Shown here piece by piece: positions 20,928 to 32,880 of a DNA stretch of 64,000 nucleotides. The position numbers and the translations under genes were made by a program. The DNA is from Paulownia fortunei (lineage: Eukaryota > Streptophyta > Magnoliopsida > Lamiales > Paulowniaceae), in contig CM033106.1 of the NCBI GenBank assembly GCA_019321725.1, positions 21,698,965 through 21,762,964 of the forward strand. The letters run 5' to 3'. The notes under the pieces are model-generated. The model was not told where the DNA came from and did no database searches. It was given only the letters and a program-made list of their open reading frames with translations. How positions within the stretch are numbered: the stretch's first letter is position 1; every line of letters starts with the position of its first letter.

Positions 20928-21021
20928 CCTGACCACCAGGGGGTTTGCCTTTTTCTTTCCTCTTCTTAGAAAGAACCTTTTTCTTCAATTGTGCAAGTGT
21001 TTCGTCTTGAGATTCTGACAT
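20928..21021 (-). pseudogene. copia-1 ORF3 N-terminus
   Basis: Minus-strand Met at 21021 followed by 'SESQDETLAQLKKKVLSKK', a lysine-rich start typical of the envelope-like ORF3. The reading is cut at 20928 by the Athila-1 LTR and would continue into the segment now at 9228, where the plus strand begins 'AGKKGHVQ'. Confidence 0.55.
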
Positions 21022-22152
21022 CCTGTGATTCTAGAAGAGAAGTTTGCATAGAAACACAAGAAAACAATGAAAAAAAGTATGGAGGAAGAAAAAAAAATTT
21101 TACTGCAGTGAAAATTAGGGTTTGATGCTGGAACATGGGGGTAAAAATTCCCTTTTATAGTGAAGCCCTAATTTTTCCAGCCTAAGTGACGTGTCCAAAT
21201 AAAATTCCCTCCAATCCAGTCTAATGACCTTTGGAGTTCACAGACCACTAACCCACATCTTCTAATTATTAAGAGATTTTAGAATTCAAAATAGTGATAA
21301 CAGAATTCTATTCTAACACGATTTCTTCCCTGTACTTCCACACTTATTTAGGGAAATTGATGTAAAAAGGAAAAATAAAAATCTCTAAAATCATGCTTAA
21401 ATGCTGGATTGTAAATCACACACAATCTGAATTAAATAAAATCTAAACATGCCATTTTTAGATTTCATAATTCCTAATTCCAAAACATCAATAAATAAAT
21501 TCAAACTAAAATCTATTTTGCTATTGGACTGAAGAATAAATGTATATTTTTTATTCCATAATTTTTTATTTTTTATGCTAGAAATTAACATTTTTTAATA
21601 AGATCAGAAATTGAATCTCATTAAGTAAAAAACAATGTTCTATCAGTGTTTGAATATATGGTGAGAATATGAATTTAGCCATTTAGTAGCTTTCACTCTA
21701 ACTCAATGATATCTTTTTCTCATAGTAGATCGTCCTCTAGATATTTGTGATACCTAGGCTCAGATTACTCATGAGTAGCTTTCACTCCATTGAGTTAGGT
21801 AACTTTTTCTATTAAAGGCCTCCTAGTTCTCATGTTAAATATAAAGTTTAAACATTATCATGGAACATCTTTGGCAAATATACAAGTTCAATATCAAAAC
21901 AGACAAAGCTGTTATTCCAAATTGAGATTCCAGAATTGGACTTTTCAAAATCAATTTCTTTTAGACTCACAGTGCAATATGCCTAATGCAAATCCTAGTA
22001 TGATATGCATGAAATTTCTAGAAAAAGTCCTAACCTAGCTTCTATCATGTCAACACTCTGTTGGAACACAAATTGATAATACTCTATGCTTCATAATGTT
22101 CCAACATTGGGCTTGAACATGTATTATATAACACAAACATCCAAGGACTTTC
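21022..22152. other. copia-1 spacer between ORF3 and RNase H
   Basis: No coding motif. It is AT-rich with short open frames on both strands that carry no domain. Its position between pol and ORF3 of a minus-strand SIRE-like element is as expected. Confidence 0.5.
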
Positions 22153-23313
22153 TCAATGCAATGAACCTCTGAGCATCAATGGCTTGGTAAAGATATCAAC
22201 AAGTTGGTTATTAGTTATAATATATTCTATTATCATAGTTGCACTTTCAACCAACTCTCTAATAAAACGATGATGTATGTCAATGTATTTTGTCCTAGAG
22301 TGTTGAACTGGATTTTTGGAAATATTTATCACACTCTTATTGTCACAAAACATACATATTGACTCTTTTACAATTCTATAATTAACAAGCATTTGCTTCA
22401 TCCATAGGAGTTGTGAACAATAATTCCCACAAACAATGTACTCAGACTCAACAATTGATAAGGACACACAATTTTTTTTTTTGCTAAACCATGATATGAG
22501 ATTATTACCAAGAAAAAAACAACCACCTGATGTGCTCTTGTGATCATCAGCCTTTCCTGCCTAATCTGCATCACTGTAGCCTGCAAGGTTTGCATTAGTA
22601 TCTTTGGAGTACCAAATACTATAATCAAGAGTAGCAATCACATATCTAATAATCTATTTGATGGCTTTCAGATGTGACTCCTTTAGATCAGATTGATACG
22701 TGGCACACACACCAACATTGTAGCAAATATCAGGTCTACAAGTAGTAAGATATAAAAGACTTCCAATCATGCTTCTGTAAAGTGATGTTTCAACTGATAT
22801 TCCAACATCAACTTTGGACATCCTGTCATTTGTGCCCATAAGAGTTTTAGTATGTTTGGAGTTGTCTAAGCCAAATTTCTTAACTAGGTTACTTGTAAAT
22901 TTACTCTGCGAGATTAAGATGCCATCATCAAGTTGTTTAATTTGTAACCCTAGAAAGTAATTTAACTCACCAACAATACTCATATCAAACTCCCTAGATA
23001 TTTGTTCAAAAAACTCATTAATTTTATCTCTAGAGGTTGACCTAAAAACTATTTTATCCACATAAATCTATGCAATGATCAAACAGGTGTTCGAATATTT
23101 GATGAGCATTATTTTATCAGCTCTCCTTCTCTTATAGCCTTTATTGACTAGAAAGTTTGTTAAATGTTCATACTAAGCTTTAAGAGCTTGTTTCAATCCA
23201 TAGAAGGCCTTTTTCAATTTATAAACATGGTTAGGATGATGATGATCCTCAAAACCCTTAAGTTGTTCAACAAAGGCCTCTTCATTCAAAAACCCATTCA
23301 AGAAGGTACTTTT
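22153..23313 (-). pseudogene. copia-1 RNase H and C-terminal reverse transcriptase
   Basis: The minus strand reads RT then RNase H. RT has 'NGFLNEEAFVEQLKGFEDHH' (23295-23240), 'VYKLKKAFYGLKQALKA', 'ISREFDMSIVGELNYFLGLQ' (about 23000-22940), 'ISQSKFTSNLVKKFGLDNSK' and 'GSLLYLTTCRPDI'. RNase H has 'MSLSIVESEYIVCGNYCSQL' (22467-22410) and 'YIDIHHRFIRELVE'. Stops and a frameshift lie near 22450, 22640, 23070 and 23170. The catalytic Tyr-Val-Asp-Asp region near 23060-23050 is degraded. It is cut at 23313 by the 2.85-kb insert; the RT N-terminus continues at 26165. Confidence 0.9.
23309..23313. repeat. Target-site duplication CTTTT (left)
   Basis: CTTTT directly before the insert's TG at 23314; the copy after its CA is at 26165-26169. 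Confidence 0.9.
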
Positions 23314-26164
23314 TGTAACACCCACTACTCAACAACTAGATATCTAGTATAATTTGACATGATAGAACCTGTGTGTATGCATGGAATATTTTAGGAAAAG
23401 ATAAATCACTTCTTACATGCACAACCCTATTTAAAATACTTTCTCACGCATGTCATGTATATAGCAGGATCAGTATTTATATAAAAGCACAACACCCACA
23501 ACGACCACAATATTTACATACTTATTTATAGCAAAGTTTTAAAAGCGAAATATAGAACCAGTCTAAAAATATAATACAACAGACTCAAAATATAACAAGC
23601 CAACAAAATAGCCCAACAGGTTGTCATCCATGTACACACTCTCTCAGACACTTGCAGGAGCTCCAACAGCCGTCCACCCAGTAAAAGATGCTTCAAGCAT
23701 CGCCGTACTCACCTACAATGTATAAACTATATGAACTAACGCTCAACAAGTAATGATTATACATGTCAAAGAATAATCCACAATATCAAGTCATGCATCT
23801 CAAAATGCTATGCCCACAATGCAATTTTATGCATCAAAATATTTTTCTCAAAATCATTTCTTTCTTGGGCCCCTGACCAACGCTACTATCCCATGTACCG
23901 AAAAAGAGTTCTGTACACTGCCATAATCCAATGACCAATAATCATATAAGCATGCAAATCCATGCATACTCATACGCATGCAAATCCATGCACACGAACC
24001 TGTAAATCCATGCATAAAACCATGCATGCTTCGGTGCAGTAGTAGTGGTCAGCAAAATATTTTCCTTTCTCAGAATCATGCCGTACAATACAAGATTTAT
24101 CACAATGCTCGTATATGATGCATGCACGTGTCAATGACAATGCCCATGTATGTATGCTCAATGGAGAGCCCTCTACTATGCACATATGATTTATGATATT
24201 ACATATAATTCACACATCTACTATGTCTATGCATTGTAGTTGCAAATGAATATTTACTTACCTTTCACTTAGTTGGTGGCTTAGTCTAGATTTTTTATTG
24301 TTCCCCTCCAATCTTAGATGTAAAATAGCCTATAATATTACCAACATCAAGCACCATTCCTAATTTGGCAAGTTGAAAGTATAAAATATCATACTAAGAC
24401 CTTAAACACCAAGCTATCTAGGTTTTACAAACTAGAACCCAATCTAGTCCCTCCAATACCTTAATTTCTTATCTTAGATACATTAAACATCATATAATTG
24501 AAGTATTATAACTCTAATATCATGTACCTAATTGTTAACACTCAATAGCAATATGTCTAGGTTGAAATATGTTAAATTATCAAATGGGACAAATTCACAT
24601 TTTCATATTTACTTGTTGTCCAATTTAGTTGCATGATAATTTTGACATCCTTAAACATATCCAATCACTCCCAAATATTTACCACACTTAGATAACATGT
24701 ATATAAATGTAACCATATCATAGAATTGATAAAACTCATGGATATATCTCCCAAGTTCAGCTCTCTTCACAACATACTGAAACAGATTGTTTTCCTACCG
24801 TGACAGTTTTGCACACTTCACAACATTAATGGTTTTGGCACCTTTACGTATATTCAATCTCTCCCAAATTTTTACCACACTTATATAACATATACACAGA
24901 GACAAAAAGGTTATATTCTTGCCTAAACTAATGGATTTAGCTCCCCTAATTCAGTCTCCTTCACAGCACACCAAAACAGATTTTGCTACTTTGGCAGTTT
25001 GAGTGTTTCTCCAATATCATTCTCTATTTCAATTTCTAACCGATTAAAATTCATTACAATACTCTTAACTCATATATAAACATGTATATGATGATAATTA
25101 CAGGTTTTATTTAACATACCATACAGTTTTGAAGTCTAAAACACAAAAATACAGCAAAGTGACAGTTTCTAGCACAAGTATTTTCTATCAAATATTTACA
25201 ACCACAAACCCTTTCTTTATCCATCAAAGCCTATCTAATAACATACTAACACATTTATAAATAATATTCAAAGCTTAATAATCCAATAAACCTCAAAATA
25301 AATCTAAAAGTCATGCCAAACCCATAGGTTATGCTCACCTTGCACAGTTTCCTACTTGAACTTAGTTATTTCTCCTTCCCTTTGCTTGTTTTGCCTTCTT
25401 TTTCGGTTGGAATCACTTAGGAACTATTTAGAGAGCTTTTTACATGTATTTAGAAGCTGAAATGGTTCAGAAGAAGGTTCAAGTCACGGCTGTTAGCTTA
25501 AGAGTGAAGAATAGGTTGAGGTGTTAGCTTGATAAGTCTAAGCATGAGGTGGCATGTAATGGTATAATCTGATTTTCTCTCTTATCTTGTAGCCCTAATC
25601 TTGTGTGTCTCACATATTCTTATTTGGTTTCAACCTATCTTCATCACCATTCATTCCCGTAGCTAGTTCCTATGTCCGTTCATTAGGTTCTTCACCCGAA
25701 AAATTATCGGTTATTGCCCGATTGATAAGTTTGTGCACCGATAGTGTTACAAGCCTATGAACCTAGTTATATAACATTTAAATTATAGTGTTGTATGTCT
25801 AGTTGTCCCAAGTGTACGATTTAAACATACATATAATATTAAAATTCATGATCGAACCGACTCCCTTTCTATAAACTTTTCGGTGACACTTTTCGAACTC
25901 CTAAGTTTACCACGTGTAACCTAGGACTATTCATTATATTGATACCTAAATTTCTTCTTATCTCAATACAAAATCAACCATTTAGGTTAGGGGATTCGAT
26001 AATCAATACAGTGCGAGAGCTTCAAAATTAAGTTTAATGATTAAGAACGCCATATAAAATAAAATGAATTATATGATGTCATATCAATGCAAATAGCACG
26101 CAATTAATATGTAATGCATGAATCATATCTGGCCATGTGAGTAGTAAGAGGCTCGGGTATCACA
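23314..26164 (-). mobile_element. LTR-like insert in copia-1 RT (solo LTR or non-autonomous element), 2851 bp
   Basis: Bounded by 'TGTAACACCCACTACTC' and '...GCTCGGGTATCACA', with perfect CTTTT duplications. Removing it rejoins the RT reading 'YQMDAK' to 'STFLNGF'. It is homologous in opposite orientation to 59564-62448: the 'GCACACCAAAACAGATTTTG' stretch near 24970 pairs with 60745-60770 reversed, and 'TTGCAACTACAATG' near 24240 with 61317. No gag or pol was seen. A cluster of 'CATGCAAATCCATGCA' repeats lies at 23950-24027. Being 2.85 kb with no coding sequence, it is either a very long solo LTR or a LARD-like element. Confidence 0.85.
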
Positions 26165-27000
26165 CTTTTGGCATCCATTTGGTACAATTTGAAATTCATC
26201 AAGCATGTAATGGCCCAAATCCAAAAGTAACCTAACTAACTCTAACCTAGCTACAGGGGCAAAGGTTTCATCAAAATCAATTCTCTCAATTTGTTTATAA
26301 CCATGTGCAACTAACCAAGCTTTGTTCCTTATAATATTTCCAAACTCATCAGTTTTTGTCTTAAAGATCCATTTGGTATCTATTATATTAGAGTCTTTAT
26401 GCCTAGGAACTAGAATCTATCCATCATTCCTAACAAATTGACCTAACTCCTCTTGTATAGCATTGACCCAAAATTTATCTTTCAAAGCTTCATTGACTTG
26501 TTTTGGTTCAATAGAAGATGTATAGCATACTTACCTTACAATGTCTCTATAATTGAGTTTAGGCTTTTATCTTGCTTTCATCCCATCAGAAAGAGTCTCG
26601 ATTACTTGATCCGTAAGGTGATTCCTTTGAATTCTTGCAGGTGGATCTCTTCTGGGTGAATCTTGATCATCAGAACTGTCTGTTCCATCCGATGTTGAAA
26701 CATGAAGTGGAGGATTAGGTGGAACATCAGAATGAACATCATGCTTTTAAATTTTTCTTAGTTTCTGTAGATCTCAGTGTTTTACCAGTTTCTTCTGTAA
26801 AGCTGGTTATCTCCCATTCCTTTGAGAATTCTACAAAATCAGAAAATCATCAATAACCATATTAGTTGATTCCATAATAGTTTAAGTCCTCATGTTCAAT
26901 ACACGATAGGCTCTACTGTTAGTAGAATATCCTAGAAACACTCCCTCATCACTCTTTGCATCAAACTAACCCAACTAATCACGATCGTTAAGTTAAGTAT
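26165..27000 (-). pseudogene. copia-1 reverse transcriptase N-terminus and integrase C-terminal region
   Basis: After the CTTTT duplication the minus strand gives the RT '[11 protein letters not shown]' block. Before that, reading from higher coordinates, come the residues corresponding to 'Trp-x-Phe-Lys-x-Lys' (near 26350) and 'Ala-Arg-Leu-Val-Ala-x-Gly' (near 26300), in degraded form. The stretch 26700-27000 is the poorly conserved linker between integrase and RT, with 'SNSRAYRVLNMRT' (about 26925-26885). Stops are frequent. Confidence 0.7.
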
Positions 27001-27779
27001 GAGCACTTAGCAAAAATATAAAAATAGTTGAGATTTGGTTTCTTACCTTTCTAGAGTTCAAAAGGGGTCATACCATGCCTGAAGTGAACTTTGCCAAAGA
27101 TGTAACAAGCAGGACTAATAGCTTCAACACAACTTTTGAGCCAATTTCTTGAAATTGAGCATGGCTCGTGCCATTTCTTGCAAAGTCATATTCTTTCTCT
27201 CAACCACACAATTTTGTTGAGGAGTCTTGGGGGCTAAAAACTCATAAGTAATTCCATGCTTATCACAATAATTAACAAAAATAATATTTTTGAATTCTTT
27301 CCCACAATCACTTTTAATCCTAACAAAATGACCTATTTCACTATTTTTCTCAATTTTCAATCTTTCACAGAGTTTTTTAGAGGCCTAAAATGTTTCAGAT
27401 TTCTCTCCTAAAAATCAACCCAAGTGTATCTAGAGAAATCATCTACACAAACAAACACGTATTTCTTACCTCCAATGCTTTCAACCTGCATAGGACCCAT
27501 CAGATCCATATGAAAAAGTTCGAGGTTCTACGATGTACCTACATGTTAGATCATGAGATAAGATTCCTATTTCTATTTTCCCAATTGGCAAGGGCTATAA
27601 ATTCCATCATTTTTCTTTCTCATTTTTGGCACTCCCAAAACTGTACATGCATTCACAAGTTTTATCAAACTTTTATAATTGAAGTGCCCAAGTTTCTAGT
27701 GCCAAAACTCAGTTTCATCCTGTATGATATTCAAACGTGGCATCTAATGTTCTATTAAGTAACAATTATCTGACGAGCT
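27001..27779 (-). pseudogene. copia-1 integrase
   Basis: The minus strand reads 'FWHXKLGHFNYKSLIKL' near 27700-27650 (the GAG-pre-integrase zinc-binding region), 'LFHMDLMGPMQVESIGGKKY' (27520-27465), the first catalytic Asp block, then frame 27360-27124 with 'IKSDCGKEFKN' (second Asp) and 'FLAPKTPQQNCVVERKNMTL', which holds the catalytic Glu. It would insert the element's cDNA into chromosomes. Scattered stops (for example near 27390 and 27590) break it. Confidence 0.88.
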
Positions 27780-28080
27780 TTTACCTGTCAAAAAACAATT
27801 GTTAGTATCATAAAAAACCTCACACAAATATTTTGTAAAATGAACAAATAAATTTTGGTCACATAATTGACTAATACTAATTAAGTTTGCCTTAAGGCCT
27901 TCAAACACATTCTTTAGCCTAGGAAACCTTTAACATCAAGTGTACTTTTACTAAGAATCCATCCATTTACACCATCCCCAATAGTAACATAACCTTTCCC
28001 AATACTTTGAAAGTTTGATAAGTTTATTACTAGTCATGTGTCTAGAACAACCACTATCAAAGTATCAAGATTCACAAGTA
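27780..28080 (-). pseudogene. copia-1 protease
   Basis: The minus strand near 28070-28010 reads 'YFDSGCSRHMTSNKLIKL', the copia aspartic protease active site (Asp-Ser-Gly-Cys-Ser-x-His-Met-Thr-Gly), catalytic Asp kept. 'GKGYVTIGDGVNGWI' follows near 27990-27950. A stop precedes it by two residues and the frame breaks downstream. Confidence 0.8.
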
Positions 28081-29922
28081 GATTGCTTGCAACGATATAT
28101 TTGCAACATTACACCTAAGATCGGACTTTATAATCCAAATTCTGCGTGGAAAATTATTTTTCAATTGGATCTTAATCTTTGTGTATGTTTAGGAGTAGAT
28201 TTTAGTCCATGTTCAAACTTTCCAGAAAATGATGTTATGACATGCTTTCCATTCCATAGGTCATTTTTCAATTTGAAACACTTAGGACGTATATGACTAG
28301 GAATCTAGCAGTAATGATAGATTGGTACGAACCTTTTTGGCTAAAGTTTTTGGAAAACCCTTTTCTTACCAGAATCAAAGATTGAGGGTTTTGCTTCAGT
28401 TCCTTTCACAAATTCAATCCTTGATTTTGAATCCTTATTTGTATTTGAACACTCACCAGTATAACGAAGACCTTGACATTTTCTCCAACTTATCCAGTAG
28501 AGAGGATTTCATCAAGTTTAGCTTTACTAGTGTTCATTCTAAACAAAGAAGTTTGTGAATTTTCCAACTCAACAAGTGTGTCATTGAGCATCTTATCCTT
28601 CTCAGCAATCTGGAGTTTGCAATATTCCAACTCATGTTCTAGCTTTACTTTTTGACATGAAATCTCAACAACCTGTTCCTCCAATGACTTGTTAGTCTTA
28701 CAAACTTCAAGCTATTTTTGGTACATCTGGTTGTACATCTTTTCAATTTCCTCATGACTTGGTTTATCACCATCATCATCATCACTATTACAGCCAGAAT
28801 CACCATTAGTTTAAATATTTTGAACAATCTTTTCTTCAACTTTTAAAGCAGTGTCACTACTGGCTTCAAAAATATATGACAATTATATCTTGTTCAGAAC
28901 ATAGAGTAACATAATTGCTCACAACATCATCGTCTTATTCCTGGTTGTTCTCTAATTCAGCATCATTCCATGTTATGTTTAGTGATCTTCCCTTCTTTTT
29001 GAGAGTGTTTGTGCATTCTGATTGGATATGTCCATAGCCTTCATACTCTCTTCATACTCTCTACATTAGAAAAAGAAGAATGATTAGAAGCACTTTTATT
29101 TTTAGGACTATCATAACTCTTTCCTGCATTAGATTTTTAGTTTATCATCTTCTTCAAGAACTTTCCAAAGTTTTTTGGTAAGCAGAACTAATAGATTAGT
29201 CATATCATGAACATTAGGTTGAACATCATCTTTGGTTTCCTAAACCTCAGCTTGCAATGTAATTCTCTTGTCTTTCTGCCTCTTATTTTGTTTTAAATTC
29301 ATCTCGAAAGTCTGCAGTGAGCCCATCAGTTTAGCAAGACGCTATTTGGTAACATCCTTGGCCTCCTCAATAGCGGTAACTTTGTGTGCAAACCTATCAA
29401 GCAGAGATCTCAATGTCTTCCTCACTAGCTTTATGTCCTCATACTTTTCACCTAGGGCATGAGCCTCATTTGCAATTTCACAAAGCTTGGCGTTGAAGTT
29501 AATAATGGCTTCATTTTCTTCCATTCTGAGATCCTCAAATCAGAAAGGTAACATTTGCACATTTGAAAGTGTGATATATGTAGTTCCTTCATAAGCTACT
29601 TGAAGTATGTCCCATGCTTCCTTGGCGGTTTCACACTTGCAATCAGCCTGAATTGGTTTGAATCAATGACAGCATTCAAGGCTTTGGAGTTGCTATTTGC
29701 AAGTTCATCTTCAGTAGTAGTCCACAAGGATTCTGGTTCAGAAACTATTTCCTTATTCTCATTATCCATGGCAGGGTTCGTCTATCCATTAACAACTGAT
29801 CGCCATGTTTTCTCATCAATAGACTTGATAAAGGCTCTCATCCTGGCCTTCTAATATGAGTAGTCGGACCCATCCAATAATGGTAGATGTGTAACCGAGT
29901 CTTTTTCATGTAGGATATTCAT
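28081..29922 (-). pseudogene. copia-1 gag (SIRE-like)
   Basis: The start is set by minus-strand Met at 29922 ('NILHEKDSVTHLPLLDGSDY'), 57 bases from the primer site. Further on are 'KARMRAFIKSIDEKTWRSVV' (29852-29795), a gag/UBN2 region with 'NFNAKLCEIANEAHALGEKY' (29502-29445) and 'VRKTLRSLLDRFAHKVTAIE', a degenerate zinc knuckle 'YEGYGHIQSEC' (about 29045-29015, first two Cys lost), and a coiled-coil tail with 'QLVEISCQK'-like and 'LNDTLVELENSQTSLFRMN' segments (28590-28535). This order matches SIRE/Maximus-type gag proteins. Stops interrupt several blocks. Confidence 0.85.
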
Positions 29923-29978
29923 AGCTGCACTTAAAAATGACAACTGATTAGTCCAAGATCTTAGTAAGTGTGTATAGT

Positions 29979-29995
29979 GCTTTCTCTAATACCAC
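29979..29995 (-). other. Primer-binding site of copia-1 (initiator tRNA-Met type)
   Basis: Minus-strand 'GTGGTATTAGAGAAAGC' beside the LTR end. It differs from the common copia primer site TGGTATCAGAGC by C to T at one position and decays after it. It fixes the 5' end of the element on the right side. Confidence 0.75.
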
Positions 29996-29996
29996 T

Positions 29997-31055
29997 CGTT
30001 AGAATCTGTTGCCATTTTAATTAACTCAATCAGTTTTACTAGATTCGTGATATTCTAATTTAATGTTATAACATCAGTTAGAACATGAATACACATGCAC
30101 AATAATTTTAATGAGCTTTGGATATCAAATATTATACTCCCTGAGACCATGCCCAGAAAGAAAACAATTCACTATCAATCAAGGAATTGCACAATACAAT
30201 AATAGGACTTATAAAACACAACCAAAGACTCCTTCTTTATTTTGATGTCGTTCTTGAATTGTTCTGAACCTCTTCAGATAGTAGAGCGTCTTCTCCCGAA
30301 AACTCGCATCTTTCTCCTAAAGGATGTATAATAGGTATTGTTGTTTTCTCCCGAAGATTCATCTCCTTCTTCTGTTTAATGGCGATGTTTCAACACCTTT
30401 TGGAACACAAATAGAAAACTCCAAAATTCTTTGAAGCTCAATTCTTAATCAACGATCACTGACTTCTGGAGCTTGGAATCTATTGCACTCTTCTAAATGT
30501 TTTCTATGAAATCCACAACATAAACTAATGAAAGAGTGTGCTTAAATACACATATTTCAATATGTAGATTCCTAATCTAATACGTACAGAGTTACCTGAT
30601 CTAACACAAAGACTTTCCTTAACATAATCTTTCTATGTTTAACAAAATATAGAATCCAATTACGACTCATATTCCTACTCTAAATCACAAGAATCGGATT
30701 CTTCAAACTAAGTAGGAAATCCGGTAGTTTGGATATGGAAACTTCCTTGAATCTTGATTCATCTGGATAAGGGAAGTGCAAGATCAAATATTTACTCTAA
30801 TTGACATAAATTTATTTGGAGATATTTTGAAAATTTATTTTCATAAATTCTACAAATTTATCTTTAATAAATTTATCAAGTATGGTAACTATGTAGAATT
30901 TTAATCCTATAAGGAAATAAATTACAAGAGTTAGTCTTGTATTAAAACTCTCATTAAAATCATAAAAAATTAAACTTATCATATTTAGAGAAATCAATAA
31001 AATCAATTTATATTTTGCACAAATAATACCAATAAATAATAATTAAGTATCGACA
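29997..31055 (-). repeat. copia-1 5' LTR
   Basis: Homologous to 4429-5589. The TG at the left end has become CG (29997-29998), followed by 'TTAGAATCTGTTGCC'. The right end, 'AATTAAGTATCGACA', is shorter than the partner's. About 85 bp present in the left LTR (the 'CACTAGTGGACTTGC' part) are missing near 30262. Confidence 0.82.
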
Positions 31056-31305
31056 CTAAGGATTTTGCGATTAATATTGATTAGGAATGTTGTAGCTAGC
31101 ATGTCAATGCATCGTTGCAACTCTATAGACATACAAATAATTTTTTTTCCAAACAATGAAAATTCTTCTTTCTAAGGCGTCACTGCATTTTCAATAAATT
31201 TTGAAGCCAGAAATATAATTCTAATATTTATCTAACGGTGGAATCATAATAATTATGTCTACAATAATGGTTCTAGTAAAAGCAGCAATTTGTTAATGAT
31301 TGGGA
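31056..31305. other. Unassigned spacer between copia-1 and copia-2
   Basis: About 250 bp of AT-rich DNA with no recognisable motif; possibly pre-insertion host sequence. Confidence 0.4.
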
Positions 31306-31786
31306 TGTTGAATATTTAAACAAATATGGGTATTTTGTCATTTCATCTTTATGTCTATTTTTGTCATTTTACCGTAGAAATCTTAAATCTGAAGTAGTCA
31401 TAATTTTGACTGCTATTGAGAACAAAAATTAGATTGAGTCGGTTCATTTTTTTGCTAAATAATTTGTGCAAGCTGCTGAAACTGGGCAGCTGTATATAGT
31501 GGAAAACACTTAAAATGAGAGATGAAGAGAGGAGAATATAAGTTGCTGTTGTAAGAGAGAAAGTGCTAGAGCACAAGTGGTAATTCCTCCCAACTTATTT
31601 GATATATAAGTGAATTTTGGTGTATTAAATGTTTGAGTTTCTTGCTGAAAATTTCAGAGTTCTTTTATTCTGTTTTGGGTTGATTATCGTGCTTGATAGC
31701 ATCTCTTTTTCTTGTTGCTTTGGTATTGTGATATCCAGCTTCTAATTTGTTATTTGGTTGAGTTATTAGTGTTGAAACAACCAATA
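31306..31786 (+). repeat. copia-2 5' LTR
   Basis: Begins 'TGTTGAATATTTAAAC' and ends '...GTTGAAACAACCAATA'. It matches 35944-36341 closely but has about 80 bp extra (31400-31530 region) that the 3' copy lacks. Both share 'GTAATTCCTCCCAACT' followed by a TATA box. Confidence 0.9.
31603..31610 (+). promoter_or_regulatory. copia-2 LTR TATA box
   Basis: 'GATATATAAGTGA' at 31601-31613, conserved at 36157-36166 in the other LTR, each about 15 bases after 'TAATTCCTCCCAAC'. Conservation in both LTRs supports a core promoter. Confidence 0.5.
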
Positions 31787-31788
31787 AA

Positions 31789-31808
31789 AAATTGACACCA
31801 GAGCTTGA
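31789..31808 (+). other. copia-2 primer-binding site (decayed tRNA-Met type)
   Basis: 'AAATTGACACCAGAGCTTG' follows the LTR; the canonical form is ATTGGTATCAGAGCTTG. Several substitutions have accumulated. Confidence 0.65.
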
Positions 31809-31901
31809 TTCTACTGAGGGACTTCGATCGAAGAAAGGTTATGGGGGTTGCCTTGCGAATAGAATTGGGACCTTTTTTGTTGCTGCTATTTTGGAATATT
31901 A

Positions 31902-32880
31902 ATGGCTTCTACAATTAACTTTATTTAGTCCCAAATTTCCATATTGGAGAAAATAATTATGGGAATTGGAGCATTCAAATGAAAGTATTGTTGCAATCAC
32001 AAGATTTGTGGGATATAGTTGAAGAAGGTTATAATGAACTTATTTCACAAGAAATGAGGACAGATTGACAAAGAAATAAAAAGGATTTATTCAATATTTA
32101 TCAAGGAATAGATGAGACAACTTTTGAGAAAATTATTGCAGCGACGACTTCAAAGAAGGCTTGGGAACTTCTAAAAAATTCTTACAATGGAGTAGACAAA
32201 AGCGACTAGAGTTTGACTTAAAGTTTTGTGAGGTGAATTTGAAGGATTGAGTATGAATGAATCTGAATCAATCTTTGAATATTTTACAAGAACTTAGGGC
32301 CATTGTAAATCAAATGAGTAAGAAATAGAGAGTAGATTGATGATGTTCGAGTAATTGAAAAGATTTTAACATCTTTAACCACAAAATTCAAGCATGTTAT
32401 GGCAGCTATAGCGGGGTCAAAGGATCTTAATATGATGGTAGTTGATCAATTGTTGAGTACCATTGAAGTGCATGAACAGCGCATGAAGAAAAAGGTCACC
32501 ATCTCGCTTGAGCAAGCTCTAAAAGTGAAGCTCTCTATTAAAGATGATAAAAAATCTGAAGTTGGGACATCATGAGGTGGAAGGAGTTTTAGCAACCATG
32601 GTCGAGATCGAAGTCGAGGATATCTAGGTAGAGGAGGATGCAGTCATGGTTTTCAAGGACGAGGAGGAAGAAATAATATAATAGTGATAGAAGAACTCAA
32701 AATTTTAACACGGAAAGGCTACGTCAAAGAGGATAAATGAGGAGTCGTAATAATCAATTCCCAAACTCTTAAGGTTATGATAAAAGAATATTGGATGCTA
32801 TAGTTGCCACAGGTTTGGACACTATAGTTATCAATGCCAAGAAAAATAGAGTGGTGAAATGAGAAAGTGAATTATGCTGT
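31902..32880 (+). pseudogene. copia-2 gag
   Basis: Met at 31902, then 'ENNYGNWSIQMKVLLQSQDL' (about 31945-32005), 'WDIVEEGYNEL', 'DETTFEKIIAATTSKKAWEL' (32112-32170), as in copia DUF4219/UBN2 gag proteins. Then an Arg/Gly-rich tail and a well-preserved zinc knuckle 'CYSCHRFGHYSYQC' (32796-32837; C-x2-C-x4-H-x4-C). In-frame stops and frameshifts occur near 31926, 32068, 32208 and 32575. Confidence 0.87.

Noticed and set aside
20926..20932. Target-site duplication for Athila-1
   Set aside because: Flank CCTGA at the 3' LTR and the flank GGCTG beyond the 5' LTR (9228) do not match in either orientation.
28015..28655. Plus-strand frames opposite copia-1 gag and protease
   Set aside because: They are antisense shadows of minus-strand gag and protease, whose motifs are clear.
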